64,000 nt of DNA from Melieria omissa (taxonomy: Eukaryota; Arthropoda; Insecta; Diptera; Ulidiidae): positions 85,363,648 to 85,427,647 of the forward strand of contig OZ020267.1 of NCBI GenBank assembly GCA_963971225.1, written 5' to 3'. Positions 1-10,582 of the stretch are shown here, in pieces. The translations under genes were made by a program, and so were the position numbers. The notes below the pieces were generated by a model, which was not told the origin of the DNA, ran no database searches, and saw only the letters and a program-made list of their open reading frames with translations. How positions within the stretch are numbered: the first letter of the stretch is position 1; every line of letters begins with the position of its first letter.

Positions 1-24
1 TGAACATTGGTCGCAGCTCTTAAT

Positions 25-774
25 CTACTCGGCTACAGACTCCTGACATCCTACCCAGTAGAATCGTCTTTTTATTTTGGCGACGGTTTTGGTGATGCCT
101 AGGTGCCCTCCACTGGAGTCGTTATGGTATGCCTCGATGACCTCGTTGATTCTGCATTTCGGCACAACCATTAGGGAGTTGCTGGTCCGGCCATCCGCGC
201 TCTCCCATTCGCGGTACAGGCATCCTTCCTTCAGCCGCAGACTTTTCCACTGTGCCCAGTAAGCCTTAGCGATCGGGCTTTCACCGGCCGTCTCCTGCCA
301 GTCTGGACGTGCGCCTTGCTCCTTGCCTTCGACGATTTTCGCAAGATCCGCATCCTCACGCTGGTCCTTTCGTAGCCTTTCCGCAGACCACTCTTCCTCT
401 GGCATAACGCTTACCAACCGGGCGTCCACTATCTGTTCTTTGCTTTCGGCTCGCGAGCACGGCCTGCATTCGACTTCGCACGGACGGCGTGACAAGGCAT
501 CGGCATTTCCATGGCTACTGCCCTTGCGATGCTCTATCGTGTAGTCGTAGCTCTGCAGTCGCTCGATCCACCGCGCCAATTGCCCTTCAGGATCCTTAAA
601 GTTCAGGAGCCATCTCAATGCCGCATGATCTGTGCGTAGGCGAAACCTTTGTCCATACAGATATTTGTGTTTTACAAATATGTGTTTGCAGTCCAATACC
701 GCCAGCAGTTCTCTCCGTGTCACACAGTAGTTGCGTTCCGGTTTCGATAGGACCCTACTGTAGTACGTTATCAC
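25..774 (-). pseudogene. Gypsy-1 RNase H and integrase zinc finger, array copy 1
   Basis: This is the pol segment after RT. The first part is RNase H: a glutamate in the RRELLAVL motif and an aspartate in RTDHAALRWL are seen. The last part is the HHCC zinc-finger domain of integrase (GGHLGI..T..KI..RFYW). It is separated from RT by an in-frame TAG at 796-798. It ends at a second in-frame TAG at 25-27, where the related element at 54652 has tryptophan. The two stops are shared by all copies, so they predate the amplification. Confidence 0.85.
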
Positions 775-795
775 TTGTTCCTGGCTGTCTATTAT

Positions 796-1899
796 CTATG
801 ATAGCACACCGCCAATACTACTCCCGCTTGCATCTGTATCCAGCACAAACATCTCCCCAGGCACGGGGAAGGCCAGAATTGGAGCACTGCACAGTTTTTC
901 CTTCAGACGTGCCAAAGCCTTTTCCTGCTCCTCGTTCCACTCGAAAGCTTGGCTCTTTTCCGTCAGTTTGTGCAAGCTGCTGGCTATGTTCGCGAAGCCC
1001 GGAACAAATCGGCGGTAGTATGTGCACAGGCCCAGGAAACTGCGGAGTTCGTGTAGATTGCGTGGCCGGGGCCACCCCTTCACTGCCGTGATTTTGCCTT
1101 CATCCGTATGTACTCCGCCGGCGGAAACCGTATGACCCAGATACTTGACCTCCTTTTGGAACAGCGAGCACTTCTTTGGGTTGAGTTTAAGCCCAGCTTT
1201 TTGTATCCGCTCAAATACCTCCTTTAGCTTTCCCAGGTGGTCGTCGAAGCTTGTACCCATTACGATTATGTCGTCGAGGTACACCAGACACGTCCGCCAA
1301 TGCAGCCCTTTTAGCACGCGTTCCACTAGCCGCTCGAATGTTGCTGGTGCGTTGAAGAGTCCAAACGGCATGACGGTGAACTGCCACAAACCATCGCCAA
1401 CACTGAAAGCCGTTTTCTCCTTGTCCTTGTCTGCAAGCTCTATCTGCCAATAGCCGCTGCGTAAGTCGAGTGTGGAGAACCACTGCGTGCCTGACAGTGT
1501 GTCCAGGGTGTCATCGATCCGAGGTAGTGGATAACTGTCCTTCTTGGTCACGTCATTGAGCTTCCGATAGTCCACACAAAACCGGGTACTGCCATCTTTT
1601 TTCTTGACTAGCACGACCGGCGAGCACCAGGGGCCCGAAGAAGGCTCTATGACCTTGTCTTTCCGCATGTTCTCTATCAAATTAGTGACCTCCTCCCTCT
1701 TGGCCAGAAGAACTCGTCTTGGCGGTTGGCGAATCGGTTTTGCACTTCCGGTGTCGATGTTGTGCTTCACTATGGCTGTTCTTCCGCCTGCTTCCGCCGC
1801 AAATATTGAGCCATAGTGCTGCAGGAGTGATCTCGCCTTCTGTTTCTGCTTGGCCGTCAACTCGCTCATCCACTGGTTCTCCTGCGGTATGGCGTCCAT
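796..1899 (-). pseudogene. Gypsy-1 reverse transcriptase, array copy 1
   Basis: The 367-codon segment carries a Ty3/Gypsy RT: the first catalytic aspartate in FSTLDLRSGYWQI, the palm motif YLDDIIVMG, and then the start of RNase H (LDTDASGSSIGG). The reading frame begins just after the LTR-pol junction at about 1900, so this copy has no gag or protease in front of it. It is closed by an in-frame TAG (796-798). RT would copy the element RNA in Gag particles, but this copy could only be expressed from the LTR fragment upstream, which lacks most of the promoter. Confidence 0.88.
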
Positions 1900-1906
1900 G
1901 CCGTCG

Positions 1907-2018
1907 CTGCCAGATTGGACTAAAAGTTACTATCGCGGCCGTCGTTGCCAGATTGGATTATAGCACGGCACGTAGCGGCAGGGTTGTTTTGCACAGCGAC
2001 AGACTGTCTCATCGTTAC
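1907..2018 (-). repeat. 112-bp Gypsy-1 LTR fragment at array junction
   Basis: It matches the start of the intact LTR at 10310-10418 (TGTAACGATRAGACAG... in minus orientation), with scattered differences. It follows the integrase stop and a short purine-rich stretch at 2019-2030, where a 3' LTR is expected. It stops abruptly and is joined to pol at about 1900. The same fragment recurs at 4855-4966. Confidence 0.85.
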
Positions 2019-2030
2019 ACTGCCCACCAC

Positions 2031-2912
2031 TTAGACTTGTTCGTCCCGAACAAGTGCCGAGGCTCCGCTGTGATGAGGCGCCAGGCGCTCCAAATGGACT
2101 ACCTTCAGCATAGCGCCTCTATTGCTGCAACGTTGAATCCTGTATACCACGTCGTTAATCCTAGTCACGACTTCGTACGGTCCTTCCCATGATGCTTGAA
2201 GTTTCGGAGACAAACCTTTCCTCCGCTGCAGGTTGTAGAGCATTACCAGATCGCCTTCTTGGAACTCTGCTGAGTTGGCCTGTAGATCGTATCTGGCTTT
2301 CGCCTTATCGCTGACCAGTTTGGTGCGGCTCCTTATAAACTGGTGAATTTCCTCCAGTTCCGTCTTAGCGCCTCCCGTTGTGCCGACTACCCCGAACTTC
2401 AAGTCAGCGGGTAACCGCATCTCTGTGCCAAACACTGCTCGGGCTGGAGTGAGTGATGTCGTGTCGTGCGGGGCTGACCTATACGCCATCAGGAACAAGG
2501 GGATATGCGTGTCCCAATCCTTTTGATTCCTGCCTACCACTTTCCGCAGGTATTCCTCCAGTGTCCGGTTAAAGCGTTCCACCATGCCGTCGGACTGTGG
2601 GTGCAAAGGAGTGGTACGCGTTTTCTTTATCCCCAGCAGCCCACACACTTCCTTGAATACCGCAGACTCGAAATTCCGGCCTTGATCTGAGTGTAACTCC
2701 AACGGAACTCCGAACCGGGCTACCCAGTTGTTTACCAGCTTTTCCGAGATCGTAGTGGCCTCCTGGTTAGGAATAGGGTACACTTCGGGCCATTTGCTGA
2801 AGTAATCCATTACAACCAGCACATATTTGTTGCCTTGAGTGCTAGTTGGGAATAGGCCGGCGACGTCCATAGCAATCCGCTCGAAGGGCGCTTCCACGTT
2901 GTACTGTTGCAT
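2031..2912 (-). pseudogene. Gypsy-1 integrase core and C-terminus, array copy 1/2 unit
   Basis: This 293-codon segment carries the integrase catalytic core. It has an aspartate in RIAMDVAGLF, a second in LHSDQGRNF and a glutamate in DGMVERFNRT. The last two are separated by 35 residues, as expected for a D,D35E retroviral-type integrase. The C-terminus has the GPYEV and VHLERL blocks seen in Gypsy integrases. An in-frame TAG just upstream (2973-2975) cuts it off from the zinc finger. Confidence 0.88.
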
Positions 2913-2972
2913 ACGGCCTCGAGATTTTCTTGTCGGCCCTTTCGCGGCTGAACATTGGTCGCAGCTCTTAAT

Positions 2973-3722
2973 CTACTCGGCTACAGACTCCTGACATCCT
3001 ACCCAGTAGAATCGTCTTTTTATTTTGGCGACGGTTTTGGTGATGCCTAGGTGCCCTCCACTGGAGTCGTTATGGTATGCCTCGATGACCTCGTTGATTC
3101 TGCATTTCGGCACAACCATTAGGGAGTTGCTGGTCCGGCCATCCGCGCTCTCCCATTCGCGGTACAGGCATCCTTCCTTCAGCCGCAGACTTTTCCACTG
3201 TGCCCAGTAAGCCTTAGCGATCGGGCTTTCACCGGCCGTCTCCTGCCAGTCTGGACGTGCGCCTTGCTCCTTGCCTTCGACGATTTTCGCAAGATCCGCA
3301 TCCTCACGCTGGTCCTTTCGTAGCCTTTCCGCAGACCACTCTTCCTCTGGCATAACGCTTACCAACCGGGCGTCCACTATCTGTTCTTTGCTTTCGGCTC
3401 GCGAGCACGGCCTGCATTCGACTTCGCACGGACGGCGTGACAAGGCATCGGCATTTCCATGGCTACTGCCCTTGCGATGCTCTATCGTGTAGTCGTAGCT
3501 CTGCAGTCGCTCGATCCACCGCGCCAATTGCCCTTCAGGATCCTTAAAGTTCAGGAGCCATCTCAATGCCGCATGATCTGTGCGTAGGCGAAACCTTTGT
3601 CCATACAGATATTTGTGTTTTACAAATATGTGTTTGCAGTCCAATACCGCCAGCAGTTCTCTCCGTGTCACACAGTAGTTGCGTTCCGGTTTCGATAGGA
3701 CCCTACTGTAGTACGTTATCAC
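2973..3722 (-). pseudogene. Gypsy-1 RNase H and integrase zinc finger, array copy 2
   Basis: This is a repeat of the 25-774 segment with identical translation. It is flanked by the same two in-frame TAG codons. It is followed on the minus strand by array integrase 2031-2912. Confidence 0.85.
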
Positions 3723-3743
3723 TTGTTCCTGGCTGTCTATTAT

Positions 3744-4847
3744 CTATGATAGCACACCGCCAATACTACTCCCGCTTGCATCTGTATCCAGCACAAACAT
3801 CTCCCCAGGCACGGGGAAGGCCAGAATTGGAGCACTGCACAGTTTTTCCTTCAGACGTGCCAAAGCCTTTTCCTGCTCCTCGTTCCACTCGAAAGCTTGG
3901 CTCTTTTCCGTCAGTTTGTGCAAGCTGCTGGCTATGTTCGCGAAGCCCGGAACAAATCGGCGGTAGTATGTGCACAGGCCCAGGAAACTGCGGAGTTCGT
4001 GTAGATTGCGTGGCCGGGGCCACCCCTTCACTGCCGTGATTTTGCCTTCATCCGTATGTACTCCGCCGGCGGAAACCGTATGACCCAGATACTTGACCTC
4101 CTTTTGGAACAGCGAGCACTTCTTTGGGTTGAGTTTAAGCCCAGCTTTTTGTATCCGCTCAAATACCTCCTTTAGCTTTCCCAGGTGGTCGTCGAAGCTT
4201 GTACCCATTACGATTATGTCGTCGAGGTACACCAGACACGTCCGCCAATGCAGCCCTTTTAGCACGCGTTCCACTAGCCGCTCGAATGTTGCTGGTGCGT
4301 TGAAGAGTCCAAACGGCATGACGGTGAACTGCCACAAACCATCGCCAACACTGAAAGCCGTTTTCTCCTTGTCCTTGTCTGCAAGCTCTATCTGCCAATA
4401 GCCGCTGCGTAAGTCGAGTGTGGAGAACCACTGCGTGCCTGACAGTGTGTCCAGGGTGTCATCGATCCGAGGTAGTGGATAACTGTCCTTCTTGGTCACG
4501 TCATTGAGCTTCCGATAGTCCACACAAAACCGGGTACTGCCATCTTTTTTCTTGACTAGCACGACCGGCGAGCACCAGGGGCCCGAAGAAGGCTCTATGA
4601 CCTTGTCTTTCCGCATGTTCTCTATCAAATTAGTGACCTCCTCCCTCTTGGCCAGAAGAACTCGTCTTGGCGGTTGGCGAATCGGTTTTGCACTTCCGGT
4701 GTCGATGTTGTGCTTCACTATGGCTGTTCTTCCGCCTGCTTCCGCCGCAAATATTGAGCCATAGTGCTGCAGGAGTGATCTCGCCTTCTGTTTCTGCTTG
4801 GCCGTCAACTCGCTCATCCACTGGTTCTCCTGCGGTATGGCGTCCAT
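3744..4847 (-). pseudogene. Gypsy-1 reverse transcriptase, array copy 2
   Basis: The translation is identical to the 796-1899 copy, including the YLDD palm motif and the terminal in-frame TAG. It begins immediately after the LTR fragment at 4855-4966. Confidence 0.88.
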
Positions 4848-4854
4848 GCCGTCG

Positions 4855-4966
4855 CTGCCAGATTGGACTAAAAGTTACTATCGCGGCCGTCGTTGCCAGA
4901 TTGGATTATAGCACGGCACGTAGCGGCAGGGTTGTTTTGCACAGCGACAGACTGTCTCATCGTTAC
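4855..4966 (-). repeat. 112-bp Gypsy-1 LTR fragment at second array junction
   Basis: This is a copy of the 1907-2018 fragment at the same place in the unit: after the integrase stop and before pol. The same breakpoints at both junctions mean the array expanded from one rearranged unit. Confidence 0.85.
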
Positions 4967-4978
4967 ACTGCCCACCAC

Positions 4979-5860
4979 TTAGACTTGTTCGTCCCGAACA
5001 AGTGCCGAGGCTCCGCTGTGATGAGGCGCCAGGCGCTCCAAATGGACTACCTTCAGCATAGCGCCTCTATTGCTGCAACGTTGAATCCTGTATACCACGT
5101 CGTTAATCCTAGTCACGACTTCGTACGGTCCTTCCCATGATGCTTGAAGTTTCGGAGACAAACCTTTCCTCCGCTGCAGGTTGTAGAGCATTACCAGATC
5201 GCCTTCTTGGAACTCTGCTGAGTTGGCCTGTAGATCGTATCTGGCTTTCGCCTTATCGCTGACCAGTTTGGTGCGGCTCCTTATAAACTGGTGAATTTCC
5301 TCCAGTTCCGTCTTAGCGCCTCCCGTTGTGCCGACTACCCCGAACTTCAAGTCAGCGGGTAACCGCATCTCTGTGCCAAACACTGCTCGGGCTGGAGTGA
5401 GTGATGTCGTGTCGTGCGGGGCTGACCTATACGCCATCAGGAACAGGGGGATATGCGTGTCCCAATCCTTTTGATTCCTGCCTACCACTTTCCGCAGGTA
5501 TTCCTCCAGTGTCCGGTTAAAGCGTTCCACCATGCCGTCGGACTGTGGGTGCAAAGGAGTGGTACGCGTTTTCTTTATCCCCAGCAGCCCACACACTTCC
5601 TTGAATACCGCAGACTCGAAATTCCGGCCTTGATCTGAGTGCAACTCCAACGGAACTCCGAACCGGGTTACCCAGTTGTTTACCAGCTTTTCCGAGATCG
5701 TAGTGGCCTCCTGGTTAGGAATAGGGTACACTTCGGGCCATTTGCTGAAGTAATCCATTACAACCAGCACATATTTGTTGCCTTGAGTGCTAGTTGGGAA
5801 TAGGCCGGCGACGTCCATAGCAATCCGCTCGAAGGGCGCTTCCACGTTGTACTGTTGCAT
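4979..5860 (-). pseudogene. Gypsy-1 integrase core, array copy 2/3 unit
   Basis: This has the same D,D35E integrase core as 2031-2912, with one visible amino-acid change (alanine to threonine in the NNWV segment) and a few silent changes. This private variation separates the two array members. Confidence 0.88.
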
Positions 5861-5920
5861 ACGGCCTCGAGATTTTCTTGTCGGCCCTTTCGCGGCTGAA
5901 CATTGGTCGCAGCTCTTAAT

Positions 5921-6670
5921 CTACTCGGCTACAGACTCCTGACATCCTACCCAGTAGAATCGTCTTTTTATTTTGGCGACGGTTTTGGTGATGCCTAGGT
6001 GCCCTCCACTGGAGTCGTTATGGTATGCCTCGATGACCTCGTTGATTCTGCATTTCGGCACAACCATTAGGGAGTTGCTGGTCCGGCCATCCGCGCTCTC
6101 CCATTCGCGGTACAGGCATCCTTCCTTCAGCCGCAGACTTTTCCACTGTGCCCAGTAAGCCTTAGCGATCGGGCTTTCACCGGCCGTCTCCTGCCAGTCT
6201 GGACGTGCGCCTTGCTCCTTGCCTTCGACGATTTTCGCAAGATCCGCATCCTCACGCTGGTCCTTTCGTAGCCTTTCCGCAGACCACTCTTCCTCTGGCA
6301 TAACGCTTACCAACCGGGCGTCCACTATCTGTTTTTTGCTTTCGGCTCGCGAGCACGGCCTGCATTCGACTTCGCACGGACGGCGTGACAAGGCATCGGC
6401 ATTTCCATGGCTACTGCCCTTGCGATGCTCTATCGTGTAGTCGTAGCTCTGCAGTCGCTCGATCCACCGCGCCAATTGCCCTTCAGGATCCTTAAAGTTC
6501 AGGAGCCATCTCAATGCCGCATGATCTGTGCGTAGGCGAAACCTTTGTCCATACAGATATTTGTGTTTTACAAATATGTGTTTGCAGTCCAATACCGCCA
6601 GCAGTTCTCTCCGTGTCACACAGTAGTTGCGTTCCGGTTTCGATAGGACCCTACTGTAGTACGTTATCAC
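5921..6670 (-). pseudogene. Gypsy-1 RNase H and integrase zinc finger, array copy 3
   Basis: This is the third copy of the segment and has one glutamate-to-lysine change relative to copies 1 and 2 (near 6338). Both in-frame TAG codons are present. Confidence 0.85.
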
Positions 6671-6691
6671 TTGTTCCTGGCTGTCTATTAT

Positions 6692-7759
6692 CTATGATAG
6701 CACACCGCCAATACTACTCCCGCTTGCATCTGTATCCAGCACAAACATCTCCCCAGGCACGGGGAAGGCCAGAATTGGAGCACTGCACAGTTTTTCCTTC
6801 AGACGTGCCAAAGCCTTTTCCTGCTCCTCGTTCCACTCGAAAGCTTGGCTCTTTTCCGTCAGTTTGTGCAAGCTACTGGCTATGTTCGCGAAGCCCGGAA
6901 CAAATCGGCGGTAGTATGTGCACAGGCCCAGGAAACTGCGGAGTTCGTGTAGATTGCGTGGCCGGGGCCACCCCTTCACTGCCGTGATTTTGCCTTCATC
7001 CGTATGTACTCCGGCGGCGGAAACCGTATGACCCAGATACTTGACCTCCTTTTGGAACAGCGAGCACTTCTTTGGGTTGAGTTTAAGCCCAGCTTTTTGT
7101 ATCCGCTCAAATACCTCCTTTAGCTTTCCCAGGTGGTCGTCGAAGCTTGTACCCATTACGATTATGTCGTCGAGGTACACCAGACACGTCCGCCAATGCA
7201 GCCCTTTTAGCACGCGTTCCACTAGCCGCTCGAATGTTGCTGGTGCGTTGAAGAGTCCAAACGGCATGACGGTGAACTGCCACAAACCATCGCCAACACT
7301 GAAAGCCGTTTTCTCCTTGTCCTTGTCTGCAAGCTCTATCTGCCAATAGCCGCTGCGTAAGTCGAGTGTGGAGAACCACTGCGTGCCTGACAGTGTGTCC
7401 AGGGTGTCATCGATCCGAGGTAGTGGATAACTGTCCTTCTTGGTCACGTCATTGAGCTTCCGATAGTCCACACAAAACCGGGTACTGCCATCTTTTTTCT
7501 TGACTAGCACGACCGGCGAGCACCAGGGGCCCGAAGAAGGCTCTATGACCTTGTCTTTCCGCATGTTCTCTATCAAATTAGTGACCTCCTCCCTCTTGGC
7601 CAGAAGAACTCGTCTTGGCGGTTGGCGAATCGGTTTTGCACTTCCGGTGTCGATGTTGTGCTTCACTATGGCTGTTCTTCCGCCGCAAATATTGAGCCAT
7701 AGTGCTGCAGGAGTGACCTCGCCTTCTGTTTCTGCTTGGCCGTCAACTCGCTCATCCAC
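6692..7759 (-). pseudogene. Gypsy-1 reverse transcriptase, array copy 3 (gag-proximal, frameshifted)
   Basis: The RT core with YLDD is intact from about residue 30 on. A 10-bp deletion near 7680, between two CTTCCGCC repeats, removes bases present in the other two copies and shifts the frame relative to the upstream protease-linker frame (7666-8211). This is the copy physically joined to gag and protease, so the original element body is the one with the frameshift. Confidence 0.85.
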
Positions 7760-8211
7760 TGGTTCTCCTGCGGTATGGCGTCCATGTTAAACCCGCTCTT
7801 CTTATTACCTCCAGGCGATCTACTCTCGCAATTGACCACTGCTACAGCTTCCTTACACTCGCCAATTACCTCATCTTTCTCGACATATCTGGGTGCATTC
7901 AGGGGGTTCAGTATTCTGACTGGTATTCTGCCATTTTTAGGTTCCACTAATGTACGTCCGATGATGATGTTGTCGTGTCCTTGTTTCGGTGCTTCTACTA
8001 CCCACAGCCGACTCGTCCCATCGTCCTCGTCCACCTTTGCCCACACAATCGCCTCAGAATTCGCTGGTATCCTCCTGTGTTGACACGATACAACCTTCCT
8101 TACCGCCACGCTACGCTCATAGCCGGTGTGCAGCGGGAATTCAACGTTGGCATATCTCAGCACATTTTCCTTCAGGTCCAACGTAAAACCGTGCCTAATC
8201 ATGAAATCCAC
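7666..8211 (-). pseudogene. Gypsy-1 protease C-terminus and protease-RT linker
   Basis: This frame joins the end of the aspartic protease (DFMIRHGFTLD..NVLRY) to the linker and first residues before RT. The segment NMDAIPQENQWM is the point where the array units restart. It ends in the wrong frame after the 10-bp deletion near 7680. It overlaps the protease frame at 8199-8211, which marks another frameshift. Confidence 0.75.
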
Positions 8212-8441
8212 GCCATTATATCCGCGACGATGAACTCATGTTCCAGGCTGCTGGTGCCGATAGCAATCGTTTTTGTAACTTTACCTCTTACCGGCGCGCG
8301 CTCGCCAGTCGCAGTCCGCAGCTGTATGCCATGCAGCGGTTCCCAGTTCTTCAGCAGCTTCCTTTTTATGATCGAATATGACGCTCCAGTATCCAGTGTC
8401 AACACGAACAACTTTCCATCTATCCTTCCTTCAATTGTCAA
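8199..8441 (-). pseudogene. Gypsy-1 aspartic protease, N-terminal part
   Basis: The LTLDTGASYSII motif is the retroviral-type aspartic protease active site (DTGA). The family normally continues through an ..ADI....G.DF.. segment, but here the frame breaks near 8210 and continues in 7666-8211. It would have cleaved Gag-Pol. Confidence 0.78.
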
Positions 8442-8535
8442 GCTGCTGGGCTGACGTTTCAGCTGTGAGACAAGGATGTCGGGGCGGCAGATTGTGGGGA
8501 TCAGCTCACGCCCCTTTGGGCTGACCCGTTTTAGT

Positions 8536-9426
8536 TTAACGACTCGCCGTCCTCAGCCCTGCGATTGCTGGCTGGGCCTCGATTGTCAGTATTCCTCGCT
8601 TCAGGCGATTGCGATCGGGAACGGGAACGCCTCTTCCGTTGGCCGCAGTCTCGTGATATGTGACCCAGGAGACAACTTTAGAGGAGACCACTCGTGGCCT
8701 GCCCGATATCTCAGAGCTTATGGCCTGGATCGGAATGTCGTTGTCCGCCTGAATCTGGCGTATCCTTGCAGGTGCATACCGAGTGCTCCCAATCCATGCC
8801 GCTTCATATGTCATCGCGCTGGTCACTGTCTCCTTAAATGTCGGCTTGCCCATCATCAACGCACTGCGACGCGTTTCCGGATCATGAAGACCTTCAATAA
8901 ACGACTCAATCTTCATCCTCTCGAGATCATCAGCACCAAATTTTGGGTAGCACAACTGTACGAGCCGCTCAATGTCTGCTGCATATGTCTGCAGCGCCTC
9001 GTTGGCTCTTTGCTTGCGGTTCTTCAGCTCACAGTAGTATAGCGCGTGGTTGTGCTCGTTGCTATACTTCGCTGCCAACGCTTTCATGATGGCACCGTAA
9101 TCACTTCTTAAACATTCTGGAACTGATTTGATCACCTCGGCCGCAGGACCTTTCAGCGCCAGTGCCAACCTCCGACCTTTACTGATATCTGTCCACTGAT
9201 TTTCCAAAGCAGCCAAGTCGAATTGCAATTTAAATGTATCGAACGGCGCAGCACCATCATAAGTAGGCACTTCTGTTCTGGCAGCAAAACCGTCCTGAAC
9301 CGGTGGCAAACATTCTCGTGGCTGTACCTCTCGAAGCCGTTCGTCTATCTTTCTGTGCATCGAATCTTCCAGACTATCAACTCGTTTGTTCAGGGAATCA
9401 TCCAGGTCGTCGACTCGTTTATCCAC
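8536..9426 (-). pseudogene. Gypsy-1 Gag, central and C-terminal part
   Basis: The Gag capsid-like region (Retrotrans_gag type: TFKLQF.LAALENQW, YSNEHN..LYYCEL, LQTYAADIERLVQL) is well kept. It aligns by eye with the intact Gag at 55161-57326. The CCHC zinc knuckle seen in that relative is lost here, because a frameshift near 8670-8690 replaces it with an unrelated tail. The N-terminal part is in 9460-9972. Confidence 0.8.
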
Positions 9427-9459
9427 TCTACTCGCGTCTCCAGGTGCTCGACTTTCCCA

Positions 9460-9972
9460 TTAATCCTGTCTGAGATTTCCTCCACTTTCTGCTCCAAGCG
9501 CGCAGTTTTCCTGAAGCTTGACTTCCATTCGCTCTGACACTTGCGCCGATATTTCATGGGTCGCCGTTTCCATTTTCGCTGCCATCTGCGCCGACATTTC
9601 ACGATTTGCAGTCTCGACTTTCGCCGAAATTTCGAGATTCGTAGTTTCCAGCTTCGCTGCCATTTCATGGTTGGAGACCTCGAACATGCCTTTAAGTGCA
9701 ACCATTAGCTGGCTCATGTCCAACGTTTGTATTGGCGCAGCCGCTGCAGCCGTACTCTTCAGCGACGCAGCAGCAGCAGGTGATTCCTCCACCTTGGCCG
9801 ACGTCTCTAGTTCTTGCGCTCCGAACTCGTGCACAGTCCAATCGATGCCTCGTGCCTCACATGCATCCCGCAAGCGCAACTGCAACTCCACCTTTCCGCC
9901 AGCAGTCGGCAAATTCCAGGCAGCCAGCTCCTTCTTCAGCTGGTCTACCTTCAGCAGCTCGAATTTCACCAT
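9460..9972 (-). pseudogene. Gypsy-1 Gag N-terminus with SAP-like domain and coiled coil
   Basis: It starts at the first ATG after the primer-binding site. Residues about 5-40 (LLKVDQLKKELAAWNLPTAG...) read like a SAP motif, a DNA/RNA-binding helix-extended-helix. This is followed by an alanine-rich stretch and heptad-like repeats (META..EIS..V) that suggest a coiled coil. The frame is lost near 9505 and again near 9425. Calling it SAP is by eye. Confidence 0.75.
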
Positions 9973-10020
9973 GTCCGTGCTTTTATAATTTTATTTATTT
10001 ATTGATTTTCAATTTTCCAC

Positions 10021-10039
10021 AATCCCACTTCTGACACCA
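10021..10039 (-). other. Gypsy-1 primer-binding site (tRNA-Leu-like)
   Basis: Directly inside the LTR the minus strand reads TGGTGTCAGAAGTGGGATT, which is complementary to a tRNA ending ..CACTTCTGACACCA. From memory this 3' end fits a leucine tRNA. The related element at 55095 has nearly the same start. Confidence 0.75.
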
Positions 10040-10041
10040 AA

Positions 10042-10418
10042 TGTTACGAATAGTGTAAGTGGGCTGTTACGTATCACTGGATTGTGCAATTTAAAATGAA
10101 ACAACTTTAATTATTCCAATGCAGCCAATTCAAAACCAACAGTCACTTTATTATTCACAGTTTCACACTTTACTGTTCGTACACTTAAGTATTTGCTTAA
10201 TTACTCCGTGTGGCAACTTCACTTGTCAAAACCAGACTGACTCGCTGCGCCGCACCCGGCTGCCTTTTATACCTGTCGGGCCATCGCGCGGACCGTTCTC
10301 GCGCATTGCCAAATTGGACTAAAAGTTACTATCGCGGCCGTCGTTGCCACATTGAATTAAAGCACGGCGCGAAGCGGCAGGGTTGCTTTGCACAGCGACA
10401 GACTGTCTTATCGTTACA
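10042..10418 (-). repeat. Gypsy-1 5' LTR (377 bp)
   Basis: It starts TGTAACGA and ends TTCGTAACA on the minus strand (TG...CA), and is followed by the primer-binding site. It contains a TATAAAA box. It supplies the parent sequence for the 112-bp fragments in the array. Confidence 0.85.
10265..10271 (-). promoter_or_regulatory. TATA box of Gypsy-1 LTR
   Basis: TATAAAA in GGTATAAAAGGCAGCC context. The same context is found in the related LTRs at 24243, 54879 and 57565, which supports its role as the core promoter. Confidence 0.65.
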
Positions 10419-10477
10419 ATATGTTAATGGTGTCGGTGTGAAGGTTAATTAAGATTTCTTCGTCTAGTTCTTATATA
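10419..10477. other. End fragment of a TTAA hairpin element flanking Gypsy-1
   Basis: Positions 10419-10450 (ATATGTTAATGGTG..GGTGTGAAGGTTAA) match the right end of the hairpin element at 14327-14360. Gypsy-1 probably sits in a copy of that element; its other half is not seen. Confidence 0.55.
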
Positions 10478-10582
10478 CCTTGTGACCGAAAAGTTCCCGG
10501 AAATTCTCATTTAAAATTCGCGCGCTGTATATTTTTCGATATTTTAAGTTTCTGTAGGTTGGTAGCACTGTCCTTAATTACT

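Larger units (their letters stand above)
1..7792 (-). repeat. Head-to-tail array of a 2948-bp pol+LTR unit (at least 2.6 copies)
   Basis: The sequence at position 1 recurs at 2949 and 5897, and every feature recurs with a 2948-bp step. Each unit reads on the minus strand: pol from just upstream of RT through RNase H and integrase, then the first 112 bp of the LTR, then about 8 bp of filler and pol again. Junctions lie near 1900-1907 and 4848-4855. Copies differ by only a few substitutions, for example near 2647/5595, 2729/5677 and 394/6338. The copy next to gag also has a 10-bp deletion near 7680. These private differences argue against simple duplication of one read set, but an assembly error cannot be excluded. 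Confidence 0.9.
1..10418 (-). mobile_element. Gypsy-1 LTR retrotransposon (Ty3/Gypsy), internally amplified, runs off left edge
   Basis: Reading the minus strand from 10418 down, the order is LTR, primer-binding site, gag, protease, reverse transcriptase (RT), RNase H and integrase. This is the standard Ty3/Gypsy order. The RT-to-integrase block then repeats head to tail towards position 1. Gag has two frameshifts, the protease is frameshifted, and every RT-RNase H-integrase copy carries two in-frame TAG codons. The element therefore cannot make its own enzymes. The distal LTR lies outside the window. Confidence 0.9.

Noticed and set aside
618..1091. Plus-strand 157-codon ORFs repeated at 3566 and 6514
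   Set aside because: Antisense shadows of the minus-strand pol; codon patterns follow the conserved opposite frame.
2031..2912. Array of ORFs as a host multigene family
   Set aside because: All members are retroviral-type RT, RNase H and integrase, with shared nonsense codons and LTR fragments at the joints.
1..10418. An envelope gene (errantivirus-type) in Gypsy-1
   Set aside because: The integrase stop is followed directly by a purine-rich stretch and the LTR; no room for a third ORF.
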